Below, one piece after another: positions 27,511 to 35,745 of a stretch of DNA of 64,000 nucleotides (position 1 is the stretch's first letter; every line of letters starts with the position of its first letter). The DNA comes from Trichococcus collinsii (GTDB lineage: Bacteria; Bacillota; Bacilli; Lactobacillales; Aerococcaceae), in contig NZ_FNQH01000003.1 of NCBI RefSeq assembly GCF_900107505.1, positions 496,001 to 560,000 on the forward strand, written 5' to 3'. The position numbers were made by a program, and so were the translations under genes. The notes under the pieces were generated by a model. The model saw only the letters and a list, made by a program, of their open reading frames with translations. It was not told where the DNA came from and made no database searches.

Positions 27511-28524
27511 ATGTCAGTATTAGTAACAGGTGGAGCCGGATATATCGGCAGCCATACGGTAGTGGAATTATTAAAAGCCGGCCAAGAAGTGGTCATCGTC
27601 GATAACTATTCGAACAGCAAACCGGAAGTGTTGAACCGAATCAAAACGATTACCGGCAAAGAACCGACCTTCTATGAAGTGAATGTATTGGACCGTGAAG
27701 CCTTGGACGCAGTATTCGCAAAAGAGGATATCGACTCGGTCATCCATTTTGCAGGCTACAAAGCAGTCGGCGAATCCGTCGCTAAACCGATTGAATACTA
27801 TCACAACAACATCACGAGCTCATTGGTATTGTGTGATGTGATGCGCAGCCATGGCGTTAAGAAGCTTGTCTTCAGCTCTTCAGCAACGGTCTACGGCATG
27901 AACAACGTGTCACCGCTAACGGAGGATATGCCTACAAGTGCAACAAACCCTTACGGCTACACGAAAGTCATGATCGAACAGATCCTCCAGGATGTAGCGT
28001 TCGCGGATTCCGAGTGGAGCATCGCCTTGTTGCGTTACTTCAATCCGATCGGTGCGCATGAATCTGGCCTGATCGGCGAAGACCCGACCGGCATTCCAAA
28101 CAATCTGATGCCGTACATCACGCAAGTGGCAGTCGGCAAATTGCCGCGCTTGAGCATCTTCGGGGACGATTACGACACTCCTGATGGCACAGGCGTACGC
28201 GACTATATCCACGTTGTCGACTTGGCGTTGGGCCACATCAAGGCTTTGGATAAAATGAAGGAGTCGAACGGCGTCGGCATTTACAACCTCGGTACCGGCA
28301 TCGGCTACAGTGTGCTGGACTTGACCTATAATTTCCAGAAGGCTACCGGAGTCGAGATTCCTTACACAATCATCGATAGACGCCCGGGCGACGTCGGGAC
28401 TTGCTACGCGGATGCGACAAAGGCAAAAGAAGAACTTGGCTGGACAGCCCAGAAGACATTGGCTGATATGTGCCGAGATTCCTGGAATTGGCAAAAGAGT
28501 AATCCGAATGGTTACGAAGCGTAG
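27511..28524 (+). CDS. galE: UDP-glucose 4-epimerase
   Basis: 337 residues, standard length. VTGGAGYIGSHTVVELLKAG binds NAD; SSSATVYGMN and the downstream YGYTKVM give the catalytic Ser/Thr and YxxxK; NPIGAHESGLIGEDPTGIPN is the GalE substrate loop. It interconverts UDP-glucose and UDP-galactose in the cytoplasm. A ribosome site AAAGAGGG precedes ATG 27511. It sits between an LCP ligase and galU, with a strong terminator at its end, so it supplies galactose for the nearby polysaccharides. Confidence 0.97.
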   Translation: MSVLVTGGAGYIGSHTVVELLKAGQEVVIVDNYSNSKPEVLNRIKTITGKEPTFYEVNVLDREALDAVFAKEDIDSVIHFAGYKAVGESVAKPIEYYHNNITSSLVLCDVMRSHGVKKLVFSSSATVYGMNNVSPLTEDMPTSATNPYGYTKVMIEQILQDVAFADSEWSIALLRYFNPIGAHESGLIGEDPTGIPNNLMPYITQVAVGKLPRLSIFGDDYDTPDGTGVRDYIHVVDLALGHIKALDKMKESNGVGIYNLGTGIGYSVLDLTYNFQKATGVEIPYTIIDRRPGDVGTCYADATKAKEELGWTAQKTLADMCRDSWNWQKSNPNGYEA

Positions 28525-28544
28525 TTTTTGCGCTGAATGAGCTT

Positions 28545-28592
28545 GGGCCGCGGCATCGCTCATCCGATTGGATGCGTGCCGTGGCCCTTTTT
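28545..28592 (+). terminator. Terminator between galE and galU
   Basis: GGGCCGCGGCA (28545-28555) pairs with TGCCGTGGCCC (28577-28587, one wobble pair), then five T residues. Confidence 0.88.
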
Positions 28593-28629
28593 CTGTTCTA
28601 TGTTGATTCTTTTTTGGCGGCATCTTTGT

Positions 28630-28635
28630 TATAAT
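28630..28635 (+). promoter_or_regulatory. Putative -10 element of galU
   Basis: Perfect TATAAT 33 bases before ATG 28668. The best -35 at 17-base spacing is weak (TTCTTT), while TTGATT at 28603 is 21 bases away. Its location right after the galE terminator supports a separate galU transcript. Confidence 0.5.
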
Positions 28636-28667
28636 GGAACGGACTATACAAAGAAAGAGGGAGTCCC

Positions 28668-29552
28668 ATGACAAAAGTACGGAAAGCTGTTATACCTGCA
28701 GCAGGTTTAGGAACGCGATTCTTGCCGGCGACGAAAGCGATGGCAAAGGAAATGATGCCGATCGTTGACACGCCAAGCATCCAATATGTGGTGGAAGAAG
28801 CCATGGCTGCCGGCATCGAAGAAATCATCATCATCTCCGGGAAGGGCAAGAGCCCGATCGAAGACCATTTTGACGTAAACATCGCGCTAGAAGAAAACTT
28901 GAAGGCAAAAGGCAAGACCGCGATGCTGGAATTGGTTCAGCAGACGAACATTCCGCACATCCACTATGTGCGCCAGGCTTACCCGCGTGGACTGGGCGAT
29001 GCCATTCTGCAAGCTGAAGCTTTCATCGGAAACGAACCTTTTGTCGTATTGTTGGGCGATGATATCATGCCAAATGAAATCCCGTTAGCGAAATCTTTGA
29101 TGGATACCTACGACGAGACGAAGGGCGGCGTCGTTGCGACGATGCGCATCCCTGAGGACATGACGAACCGATACGGAATCATCGACATCAAAGAAAAAGT
29201 CGGCGAACATATCTACAGTGTCAACCATTTCATCGAGAAACCGGCTCCGGAAGAAGCACCGAGTAACCTTGCCATCATCGGCAGGTATCTGCTGACGCCA
29301 GAAATATTTGACATTCTGCGCAATCAAGAACCCGATGCCGGAAATGAAATCCAGCTGACCGATGCGATCGAATCATTGAACGCGATCCATCCGCTGGTGG
29401 CTTATGAATATACAGGCAAGCGCTACGACGTGGGCGATAAATACGGCCTATTGATCGCGAACATCGAATTCGGTCTGGAAAATAAAGACACAGCAGATAA
29501 GATGCGCCCGTATCTGAAAGAATTGGCGAAGGAATTAAAGAACAAAGCATAA
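28668..29552 (+). CDS. galU: UTP-glucose-1-phosphate uridylyltransferase
   Basis: 294 residues. VIPAAGLGTRFLPATKAMAK is the nucleotide-binding signature; VLLGDDI holds the metal Asp; HFIEKPAPEEAPSNLAIIGR is typical of GalU. It makes UDP-glucose for GalE, capsule, EPS and glycolipid anchors. GAAAGAGGGAG stands before the ATG. The gene opens a unit of GT2, GT4, a chain-length-like protein and EpsG. Confidence 0.97.
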   Translation: MTKVRKAVIPAAGLGTRFLPATKAMAKEMMPIVDTPSIQYVVEEAMAAGIEEIIIISGKGKSPIEDHFDVNIALEENLKAKGKTAMLELVQQTNIPHIHYVRQAYPRGLGDAILQAEAFIGNEPFVVLLGDDIMPNEIPLAKSLMDTYDETKGGVVATMRIPEDMTNRYGIIDIKEKVGEHIYSVNHFIEKPAPEEAPSNLAIIGRYLLTPEIFDILRNQEPDAGNEIQLTDAIESLNAIHPLVAYEYTGKRYDVGDKYGLLIANIEFGLENKDTADKMRPYLKELAKELKNKA

Positions 29553-29644
29553 CGCGGTGCAGTGATAGGAGGCGCAATATATGCCCGGACCCGGATTAAG
29601 CCGGTCTGGGTGCTCCGTCATGCCATCGTCAGGAAGGAAAACTA

Positions 29645-30688
29645 ATGGAAAACAAACCTTTTTTCAGCATCGTGATACCGGCCTACAATTGTGCCGGCAC
29701 CATCCGAGCCACTTTGGAAAGCATCGCTGCACAGACGGTAAGCGATTTTGAGGTCATCATCGTAAACGACGGGTCTAAGGACGCGACCGCGGATGTTTTA
29801 CAGGCAGTTGCCGCCGAAGACGGTCGATTTTCTTACATCACCATTCCAAATAACGGACCGGGAAATGCCCGTAACCAAGGGATTGCACGCGCGAAGGGGA
29901 CCTATCTGTTTTTGATGGATGCGGACGATGAAATCGAACGCCATACTTTGGAACGCTACCAAACCATCATCAACAGCGAGTCCCCGGACCTGATCGTGGC
30001 TTCTTACAATCTGCGAGTCCTGGACCATCAAGAAATCGTTTCGGAAAAACAGGTCATCGCTGAAGATCGGGTCTACGCTTCGAACGCAGCATTTCTGGAG
30101 GATCTCTATCCTTTGATGAACAAACAGCTGATGTATGTTATCTGGAACAAGCTTTATCGCTTGGACATCATTCGCACGCACCAAATCGCCTTTCCGAGCT
30201 ACAGCAGCTGTGAGGACCGTTTGTTCAACATCGCCTACTACCGGCATGCCAAAAAAGTTGTGACGACCAGCGAAGTGCTTTACCAGTATGCCTTCGAAGG
30301 TAAGAGTAGCTTGACCAACAAATATTTCGACAATAAATTCGAGACATTTCTGGAATTCTATAATGAATTGTTGGACCTGACCGACAAGGATTTGGGCGGT
30401 TTCAGCGCGCTTTTCCTGAAAGGCACGATGTCTTGCATCATCCCGTTGCACGGTGCCAGCTGCCCTCTGGATTGGGCAGGCAAACGGAGTTACATCAAAA
30501 AAATCTTACAACATCCGCGCGTGCAATATGCAACGGCGCACAGCCTGACCGATACGCCAATCCGGAAAATCATGCAGTTCCTGTTCCGGAGCAAATCGGT
30601 TTACTTGAACTATATCGCTTCCGGCATGATGCACTTGTTGAGCAATGCCTCGCCGAAATTGATTGAAAAGCTCAAAGGAAATTTCTAG
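29645..30688 (+). CDS. Glycosyltransferase family 2
   Basis: 347 residues. FSIVIPAYNCAGTIRATLES, IVNDGSKDATADV and LFLMDADDEIER (DxD) are GT-A motifs; SCEDRLFNIAYYRHA provides acidic residues of the active site. GGAAGGAAAA is its ribosome site. The 92 bases before it contain a hairpin (CCCGGACC with GGTCTGGG, 29583-29611) without a T run, directly after a strong GGAGG-ATG that opens a short out-of-frame reading frame. The enzyme likely builds the repeat unit polymerised by the EpsG protein downstream. Confidence 0.9.
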   Translation: MENKPFFSIVIPAYNCAGTIRATLESIAAQTVSDFEVIIVNDGSKDATADVLQAVAAEDGRFSYITIPNNGPGNARNQGIARAKGTYLFLMDADDEIERHTLERYQTIINSESPDLIVASYNLRVLDHQEIVSEKQVIAEDRVYASNAAFLEDLYPLMNKQLMYVIWNKLYRLDIIRTHQIAFPSYSSCEDRLFNIAYYRHAKKVVTTSEVLYQYAFEGKSSLTNKYFDNKFETFLEFYNELLDLTDKDLGGFSALFLKGTMSCIIPLHGASCPLDWAGKRSYIKKILQHPRVQYATAHSLTDTPIRKIMQFLFRSKSVYLNYIASGMMHLLSNASPKLIEKLKGNF

Positions 30689-30709
30689 AAAGATGGGAGA
30701 ACTACACTA

Positions 30710-31816
30710 ATGACTCAACCTAAACGTGTCCTGCATTTCCAGGGCAGAATGGGAAAAGGCGGGGCGGAAACATTCATGATGAACGCCTACCGCAACATCG
30801 ACCGTTCCAAGTTCCAGTTCGATTTCGTCATCTATGAGGAATTTGCCGACGTGCGTCCTTATCATGACGAGATCGCAGCATTGGGGGGCAAAATTTTCGT
30901 GGTGCCAAACCCCAATAAGCACCCGCTCCGCTACATCAAAACCGTCAGCAAACTGCTGCAGGAGAACCAAGTTGACATCGTCCATAACGAAATCTTCTTT
31001 GGTGGCGGCCTGAACCTTTGGCTGGCTGCCAAAGCCGGCGTCAAAAAGCGTATCGCCCACAGCCATGCGACTTCCGACGGCAAAGGCAACCGATTTCCGT
31101 ACAGCGTCGTGCGTCCGATTTTCAACAATCTGATGATGAAATATGCGACTGATTTCATTGGCTGTTCAGATGAGGCTGGCATCGGCCTTTTTGGCAAGGA
31201 ACAGACATTCGTTATGCTTCCGAACGGCATCGATCTCGAACGTTACCGCAACGTGCCGGTGACGAAGGCTGACATGCATGCGCAATTGAGTATTCCCCTG
31301 GATGCCTTCGTGATCGGACATATCGGCCGTTTTGAGGAACAAAAAAATCACCGGCTGTTGCTGAATATTTTCCAGCATATCCTGAAAAAACATCCTAATA
31401 CGTATCTGTTGTCGGTCGGGGCCGGCAGTCTTGAAACAGAAATCCACGGTTTGGCCAAAGATTTGGGCATATCCGATCATGTGATCTTCTTGGGGGAGCG
31501 CGAAGATATCGCCGAATTGCTGAAAGCGATGGATGTATTCCTGTTGCCTTCATTATATGAAGGTTTGCCGATCGTGGCGGTGGAGGCGCAGGCAGCCAAC
31601 GTCAAATTGGTGCTGTCAACCGAAGTCTCAGAGGACACTGTGTTATCCGAAAATGTCCGCTTTGTACCACTGGATGCGGATTTGGATCGATGGGAAGCCG
31701 AAGTTATGGGCGAGCCGAAAGGCAATCGTCCGAAACCGGAAATGGAAGCCTTTGATATGTTGAAGACCGCAAAAGCGTTGGAAAAAATCTATGATGCGAA
31801 GGAGGTCTCTGCATGA
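30710..31816 (+). CDS. Glycosyltransferase family 4 (EpsF-like)
   Basis: 368 residues with GT-B fold. RMGKGGAETFMMNAYR is the N-terminal glycine loop; GHIGRFEEQKNH and LPSLYEGLPIVAVEAQAA are the C-terminal donor-site motifs, the latter with the ExxxxxxxE pair. The N-terminal part (HFQGRMGKGGAE, then HSHATSD) is typical of EpsF-like enzymes of EPS operons. The stop overlaps the next gene's ATG by 4 bases, so the two are translated together. Donor sugar unknown. Confidence 0.9.
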   Translation: MTQPKRVLHFQGRMGKGGAETFMMNAYRNIDRSKFQFDFVIYEEFADVRPYHDEIAALGGKIFVVPNPNKHPLRYIKTVSKLLQENQVDIVHNEIFFGGGLNLWLAAKAGVKKRIAHSHATSDGKGNRFPYSVVRPIFNNLMMKYATDFIGCSDEAGIGLFGKEQTFVMLPNGIDLERYRNVPVTKADMHAQLSIPLDAFVIGHIGRFEEQKNHRLLLNIFQHILKKHPNTYLLSVGAGSLETEIHGLAKDLGISDHVIFLGEREDIAELLKAMDVFLLPSLYEGLPIVAVEAQAANVKLVLSTEVSEDTVLSENVRFVPLDADLDRWEAEVMGEPKGNRPKPEMEAFDMLKTAKALEKIYDAKEVSA

Positions 31817-32883
31817 TGCATTTACCCACCCTAAAACAAACAAAAGAATTTTTGCAGGATAACAAAAAGACGATCTTCGGGACTGCTTTAACACTTGTCC
31901 TTCTGTACGCACTGGGGATCGCCTACACGCTGTTCAGTGATGATAAAGTCGAAGAAATCAAGAAAATTGATCCGGCCACTGGATTGGAACTGCAGCTGAT
32001 CACGGACACTGAATACAAAGCGCTCTTGGAAGATGCCGTACGTTTCGATTTCTATGTAGAGAATACGGAAGGCTATGCCTTCACGAATTTTAATCTATTG
32101 GAAGCAGTGCTGTTGTCGCCTGAGGTTTATGAAGCAATTAATTCGGTGGAGCCGATCGTTGCAACTGACGCAATTGAAGCCATGGAAGAAGGCAGTATTC
32201 CCACAAACTATATGATAGATGTGGACACGGATAATGAAACCAGCGAACTTCATATCACGGTCGGGACCGGGGATGAGGCAAAGAATGAAGCCATCGCGAC
32301 ATTGCTTTATGAAGCTGTCCAAGCAGGAACGATCCCGTTCTTTGAAAATAAGAGTACTTACCTTTTGTCGGAGCCACATGTCGTGCAATTGGAGAAAGGT
32401 CCGGAGCCGACGAATGAAACAGGCACTACAAGCATGCTCCTTTATCTCGTCATGGCGGCGGGTTTGTTCATCGGTGGTTTATTGTTAGGCATGTTGTTTG
32501 GATTTTTACGTCTGTTCTTCAAGAAGGAAATCACGGATGTGTTCAATTATCGCATGAGTGATGACGATATCGTGCTGGACTTATCCCACACAATCGATGC
32601 AGATCAGGAAGCAGCTTTGGCGCATGGCATTCAGCATCCGGCAGCAACACGCAAACTTGTCCTATCCGAGGAGCATTTGTCGCCGACTGTGCAAAAACGC
32701 TTGGAGCAGATGGAAGGCGCGCCGTACATATTTGCGCAATCCATCCTCTCTACAGATCCGCTTTTGCATTTCGATGAAGTCATCCTTGTTTCCAGAAAAA
32801 ACGGAACAACAAAGGACTGGTACAAGAATCAACGCACACAATTGGAAAATTACGCGACTCCAATCAAAATAATCTTAATCTAG
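31813..32883 (+). CDS. Membrane protein with chain-length-regulator topology and no kinase P-loop
   Basis: 356 residues. Membrane segments near 20-40 and 215-240 enclose an extracellular domain of about 175 residues, the layout of Wzz/CpsC co-polymerases. A 115-residue cytoplasmic domain follows, where Wzc-type proteins have their kinase, but no Walker A is present. Its end (HFDEVILVSRKNGTTKDWYK, then a final TPIKIILI) recalls the last strand-helix-strand of BY-kinases, so a degenerate kinase remnant is possible. AAGGAGG precedes the ATG. It lies between GT4 and EpsG, the place of a chain-length regulator. I do not recognise a named family with certainty. Confidence 0.6.
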   Translation: MMHLPTLKQTKEFLQDNKKTIFGTALTLVLLYALGIAYTLFSDDKVEEIKKIDPATGLELQLITDTEYKALLEDAVRFDFYVENTEGYAFTNFNLLEAVLLSPEVYEAINSVEPIVATDAIEAMEEGSIPTNYMIDVDTDNETSELHITVGTGDEAKNEAIATLLYEAVQAGTIPFFENKSTYLLSEPHVVQLEKGPEPTNETGTTSMLLYLVMAAGLFIGGLLLGMLFGFLRLFFKKEITDVFNYRMSDDDIVLDLSHTIDADQEAALAHGIQHPAATRKLVLSEEHLSPTVQKRLEQMEGAPYIFAQSILSTDPLLHFDEVILVSRKNGTTKDWYKNQRTQLENYATPIKIILI

Positions 32884-32903
32884 CATTGGAGGAGGAATAA
32901 TGG

Positions 32904-33956
32904 ATGGAGCTCTATGTCTTTACATTTATCACCTTGCTGTTGCTAAGCATTGCTGAAGTTTTCTACGACAACAAAAAAATCGTCCTGATTGGTGGCGGGC
33001 TATTGGCTATCTTGGCTGGATTGCGCTATTACTCGGGATACGATTTCGTTTCTTATTATTACTTTTTCTATGACTTGACCGATTTGTCGGATGTCTTCAA
33101 CGGCAGCATCGATGCCGAACCCGGCTACCTGTTTTTGAATTATCTGTTCCTTAAGCTAGGCTTGAACTATTATGCGTTCATTCTCTTCTTCGCGTTTCTG
33201 AGCATGGGGCTGTTGGTAAATTATCTGTATAAGAATGCCCCTTTCCCGTCCTTGATTCTGTTCTATTATTTCTCACGATTTTTTTTGGCGAGGGATATGG
33301 GGCAGATCCGCGGTTCAATCGCGAGCATCATCCTGCTCTATTCGGTGAAGTACATGAAGCAGAAACAGCTGTTCCGATTTCTGTTCGTTGTGGGGCTAGC
33401 TTCGCTGTTCCATATCACGGCGCTCATCTTCATCGTCGGCTACTTCTACGAAAACTATCTCTATGACGGGAGCCGACTTCAAGTGATGGTACTGTTCGGT
33501 TTGGCTGTTGCAGCGGGCATTGTAGTGCAGATTCCGCAGCTGTACATGTGGGCGGTGCCTAATCGCTACGCTCCTTACTTTACGAACCCGGCATATACCG
33601 GTGGACAATGGCTGCTGAATCCGGTTTTGTTGATGCAATTGTTGATTTTCTTCGGGACATTGTTATTCACGAATGTCCGTAAAGATGAAAAATACCGGAC
33701 TTACCATAATCTCTATTTCCTGGCCTCATTGATCTTGATCGCTTTCGGGAATCTGGCGACGGTAGGGGGGCGTTTGAGCTCTCCCTTTGCGACCTATGAG
33801 ATGTTCGTGGCGCCGTATTTCATTCTGAATTTCACGAAGAATAAATTGGTCAATCTGATTTTCTGCTTAGGATTTACGGTCATCATCTTTTTGTTGATCT
33901 TCATCTTGTCAGGGGATTACGCCTACTTCATTCCGTATGCAACCTTATTTCAATAA
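32904..33956 (+). CDS. EpsG-family polysaccharide polymerase
   Basis: 350 residues, about ten membrane segments. GLRYYSGYDFVSYYYFFYD after the second segment is the EpsG signature (GxRxxxGxDYxxY). EpsG proteins are thought to act as Wzy-like polymerases of exopolysaccharide. ATG 32904 follows GGAGGAGGAA by about 7 bases; an ATG at 32900 is in another frame. It ends the galU-GT2-GT4 unit and is followed by a long perfect hairpin. No Wzx lies in this unit, so flipping may rely on one of the two flippases upstream. Confidence 0.88.
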   Translation: MELYVFTFITLLLLSIAEVFYDNKKIVLIGGGLLAILAGLRYYSGYDFVSYYYFFYDLTDLSDVFNGSIDAEPGYLFLNYLFLKLGLNYYAFILFFAFLSMGLLVNYLYKNAPFPSLILFYYFSRFFLARDMGQIRGSIASIILLYSVKYMKQKQLFRFLFVVGLASLFHITALIFIVGYFYENYLYDGSRLQVMVLFGLAVAAGIVVQIPQLYMWAVPNRYAPYFTNPAYTGGQWLLNPVLLMQLLIFFGTLLFTNVRKDEKYRTYHNLYFLASLILIAFGNLATVGGRLSSPFATYEMFVAPYFILNFTKNKLVNLIFCLGFTVIIFLLIFILSGDYAYFIPYATLFQ

Positions 33957-33990
33957 ATAACTTAAAAAAGTACAAATGCTTTACTGATCA

Positions 33991-34030
33991 TCCCCCCGAA
34001 CATAATGGAGAAACATTATGTTCGGGGGGA
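33991..34030. terminator. 17-bp perfect hairpin after epsG-like gene
   Basis: TCCCCCCGAACATAATG (33991-34007) pairs perfectly with the reverse complement at 34014-34030 around GAGAAA. The T stretch after it is interrupted (TTTATCTCTT), so the terminator call rests mainly on stem strength and position. Confidence 0.7.
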
Positions 34031-34151
34031 TTTATCTCTTAATATTTTTAAGATGATACAACATAATTTTTGGGGTTTTTCATGAATACAATGTTGTTAT
34101 TGTAATTTGCCTTGATTTTTTAAATGATATTCAAAGATAGGAGTTTACCTT

Positions 34152-35126
34152 ATGAGTAAAGAATTAATTTCGATTATTGTACCTTGCTACAACGAAGAAG
34201 AGATGCTGCCCATTTTCTATGAGGAAATTGATAGAATAAGCAAAATAATGGACTATGTCACGTTTGAGTATATTTTTGTGAATGATGGTTCAAAAGATCA
34301 TACTTTGAAGAAATTAAAGGAATTGTCCAACAAGGATTACCGTGTACGCTATTTTTCATTTTCGCGGAACTTCGGGAAAGAAGCTGCATTGTTTGCTGGC
34401 CTAGAGCATGCCAAGGGGGACTATGTGGCTGTGATGGATGTTGATTTGCAAGATCCTCCTGAATTATTACCGGAGATGTACAGATTAATACAGGATGAAG
34501 AATATGATTGCATCGGAACCCGCAGAAAGGATCGTGAAGGCGAACCGATTATCCGTTCCTTTTTTGCAAGAAAATTCTATAAACTCATTAATCGTATATC
34601 AGATACCGAAATTGTTGATGGAGCAAGGGATTTTCGATTAATGAAGCGTCAGATGGTCGACGCTATCTTAAATTTGAGCGAATACAATCGTTTTTCGAAA
34701 GGGATTTTCAGCTGGGTTGGTTTCGAGACGAAATACTTAGAATTCCAAAATAAAGAACGCGTGGCTGGTCAAACGACCTGGTCGTTTTGGTCGTTATTTA
34801 GGTATTCATTGGATGGTATTGTGGCATTCTCCGAGATTCCTTTAGCAATGGCTTCTATAGTAGGATTTTTTACATTCGCTGTCGCTATCATTCTTGCCAT
34901 TTTTTTCGGGGTGCGTACCTTAATATTCGGTAACCCAACATCAGGTTGGACATCGATGATTGTCATTATCTTAGCACTAGGCGGAATCCAGCTGCTTAGT
35001 TTAGGAATCATCGGGAAGTACCTAGGAAAGACATTCCTGGAGACTAAGAAACGGCCTATTTACATATTGAAGGAGTATAGTGGCAAAGAACTCCGAAATC
35101 AGAAAGATGAGGATAAGCAGAGATGA
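34152..35126 (+). CDS. Undecaprenyl-phosphate glycosyltransferase (GtrB/CsbB-like GT2)
   Basis: 324 residues. ISIIVPCYNEEEMLPIFYEE, VNDGSKDHTL and VMDVDLQDPPELL (DxD) belong to the DPM1/GtrB subgroup; two C-terminal membrane segments (about 235-258 and 270-295) and the FLETKKRPIYI tail are typical of CsbB. Such enzymes load a sugar onto undecaprenyl phosphate. The stop overlaps the GtrA-like gene by 4 bases. With the downstream GT-C and YfhO proteins this forms a lipid-carrier glycosylation route, known in Bacillus and Listeria to decorate lipoteichoic or wall teichoic acid. A paralogue is at 49878. Confidence 0.92.
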   Translation: MSKELISIIVPCYNEEEMLPIFYEEIDRISKIMDYVTFEYIFVNDGSKDHTLKKLKELSNKDYRVRYFSFSRNFGKEAALFAGLEHAKGDYVAVMDVDLQDPPELLPEMYRLIQDEEYDCIGTRRKDREGEPIIRSFFARKFYKLINRISDTEIVDGARDFRLMKRQMVDAILNLSEYNRFSKGIFSWVGFETKYLEFQNKERVAGQTTWSFWSLFRYSLDGIVAFSEIPLAMASIVGFFTFAVAIILAIFFGVRTLIFGNPTSGWTSMIVIILALGGIQLLSLGIIGKYLGKTFLETKKRPIYILKEYSGKELRNQKDEDKQR

Positions 35127-35509
35127 TGAGTCTTTTTACCCAGCTATTAAAGTTCGGTGTGGTAGGGATTATAGCTACTGTACTTGATTTCTTGTTCCTA
35201 TTTCTTTTTACGGATGTCTTCGGGATGTACTACTTGCTCTCAGCAGCAATCAGTTTTGTACTCTCAACTTTATTCAATTATGTTGCTAGCATGCGTTTCG
35301 TTTTCAAAAGTAAGTTCAGTAAAGATGAAAAAAGTAAAGAACTGACCCTGTTTGTTATTTTGAGCGTCATTGGCCTTTTATTGAATCAATTCTTGATGTG
35401 GTTCTTTGTCGAAAAAATCGCACTTTACTATATGACAGCAAAAATAGTTGCGACATTTTTTGTGATGGCGTGGAATTTTATTTCAAGAAAAATTTGGTTT
35501 GAAGGCTAA
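35123..35509 (+). CDS. GtrA-family membrane protein (putative lipid-linked sugar flippase)
   Basis: 128 residues with four membrane segments. FGVVGIIATVLDFLFLF, FNYVASMRFVF, and WNFISRKIWF at the end are the GtrA/GtcA signature. GtrA proteins are believed to flip undecaprenyl-phosphate-sugar made by GtrB. ATGATG at 35123 overlaps the gtrB stop. Related to the protein at 50845. Confidence 0.9.
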   Translation: MMSLFTQLLKFGVVGIIATVLDFLFLFLFTDVFGMYYLLSAAISFVLSTLFNYVASMRFVFKSKFSKDEKSKELTLFVILSVIGLLLNQFLMWFFVEKIALYYMTAKIVATFFVMAWNFISRKIWFEG

Positions 35510-35745
35510 ATACCCATTATATTTCATTTCCGGATGAATGATAGCTTTGAGCTACTCATTCATCTTTTTTATTTTGATTCACTTATGCTGGACTCCTAAT
35601 AATGATAATAGGACAAACTTAACTGTAGCGTGACTTTAAATAGGCTCACTGAGAAACTATTGAGACCTAACTAATTCTATGTTTTTTTGAAATGGAAAAT
35701 GCGCTATGATATATTGATTAATATATATTTTTACAGGAAGTTTGT

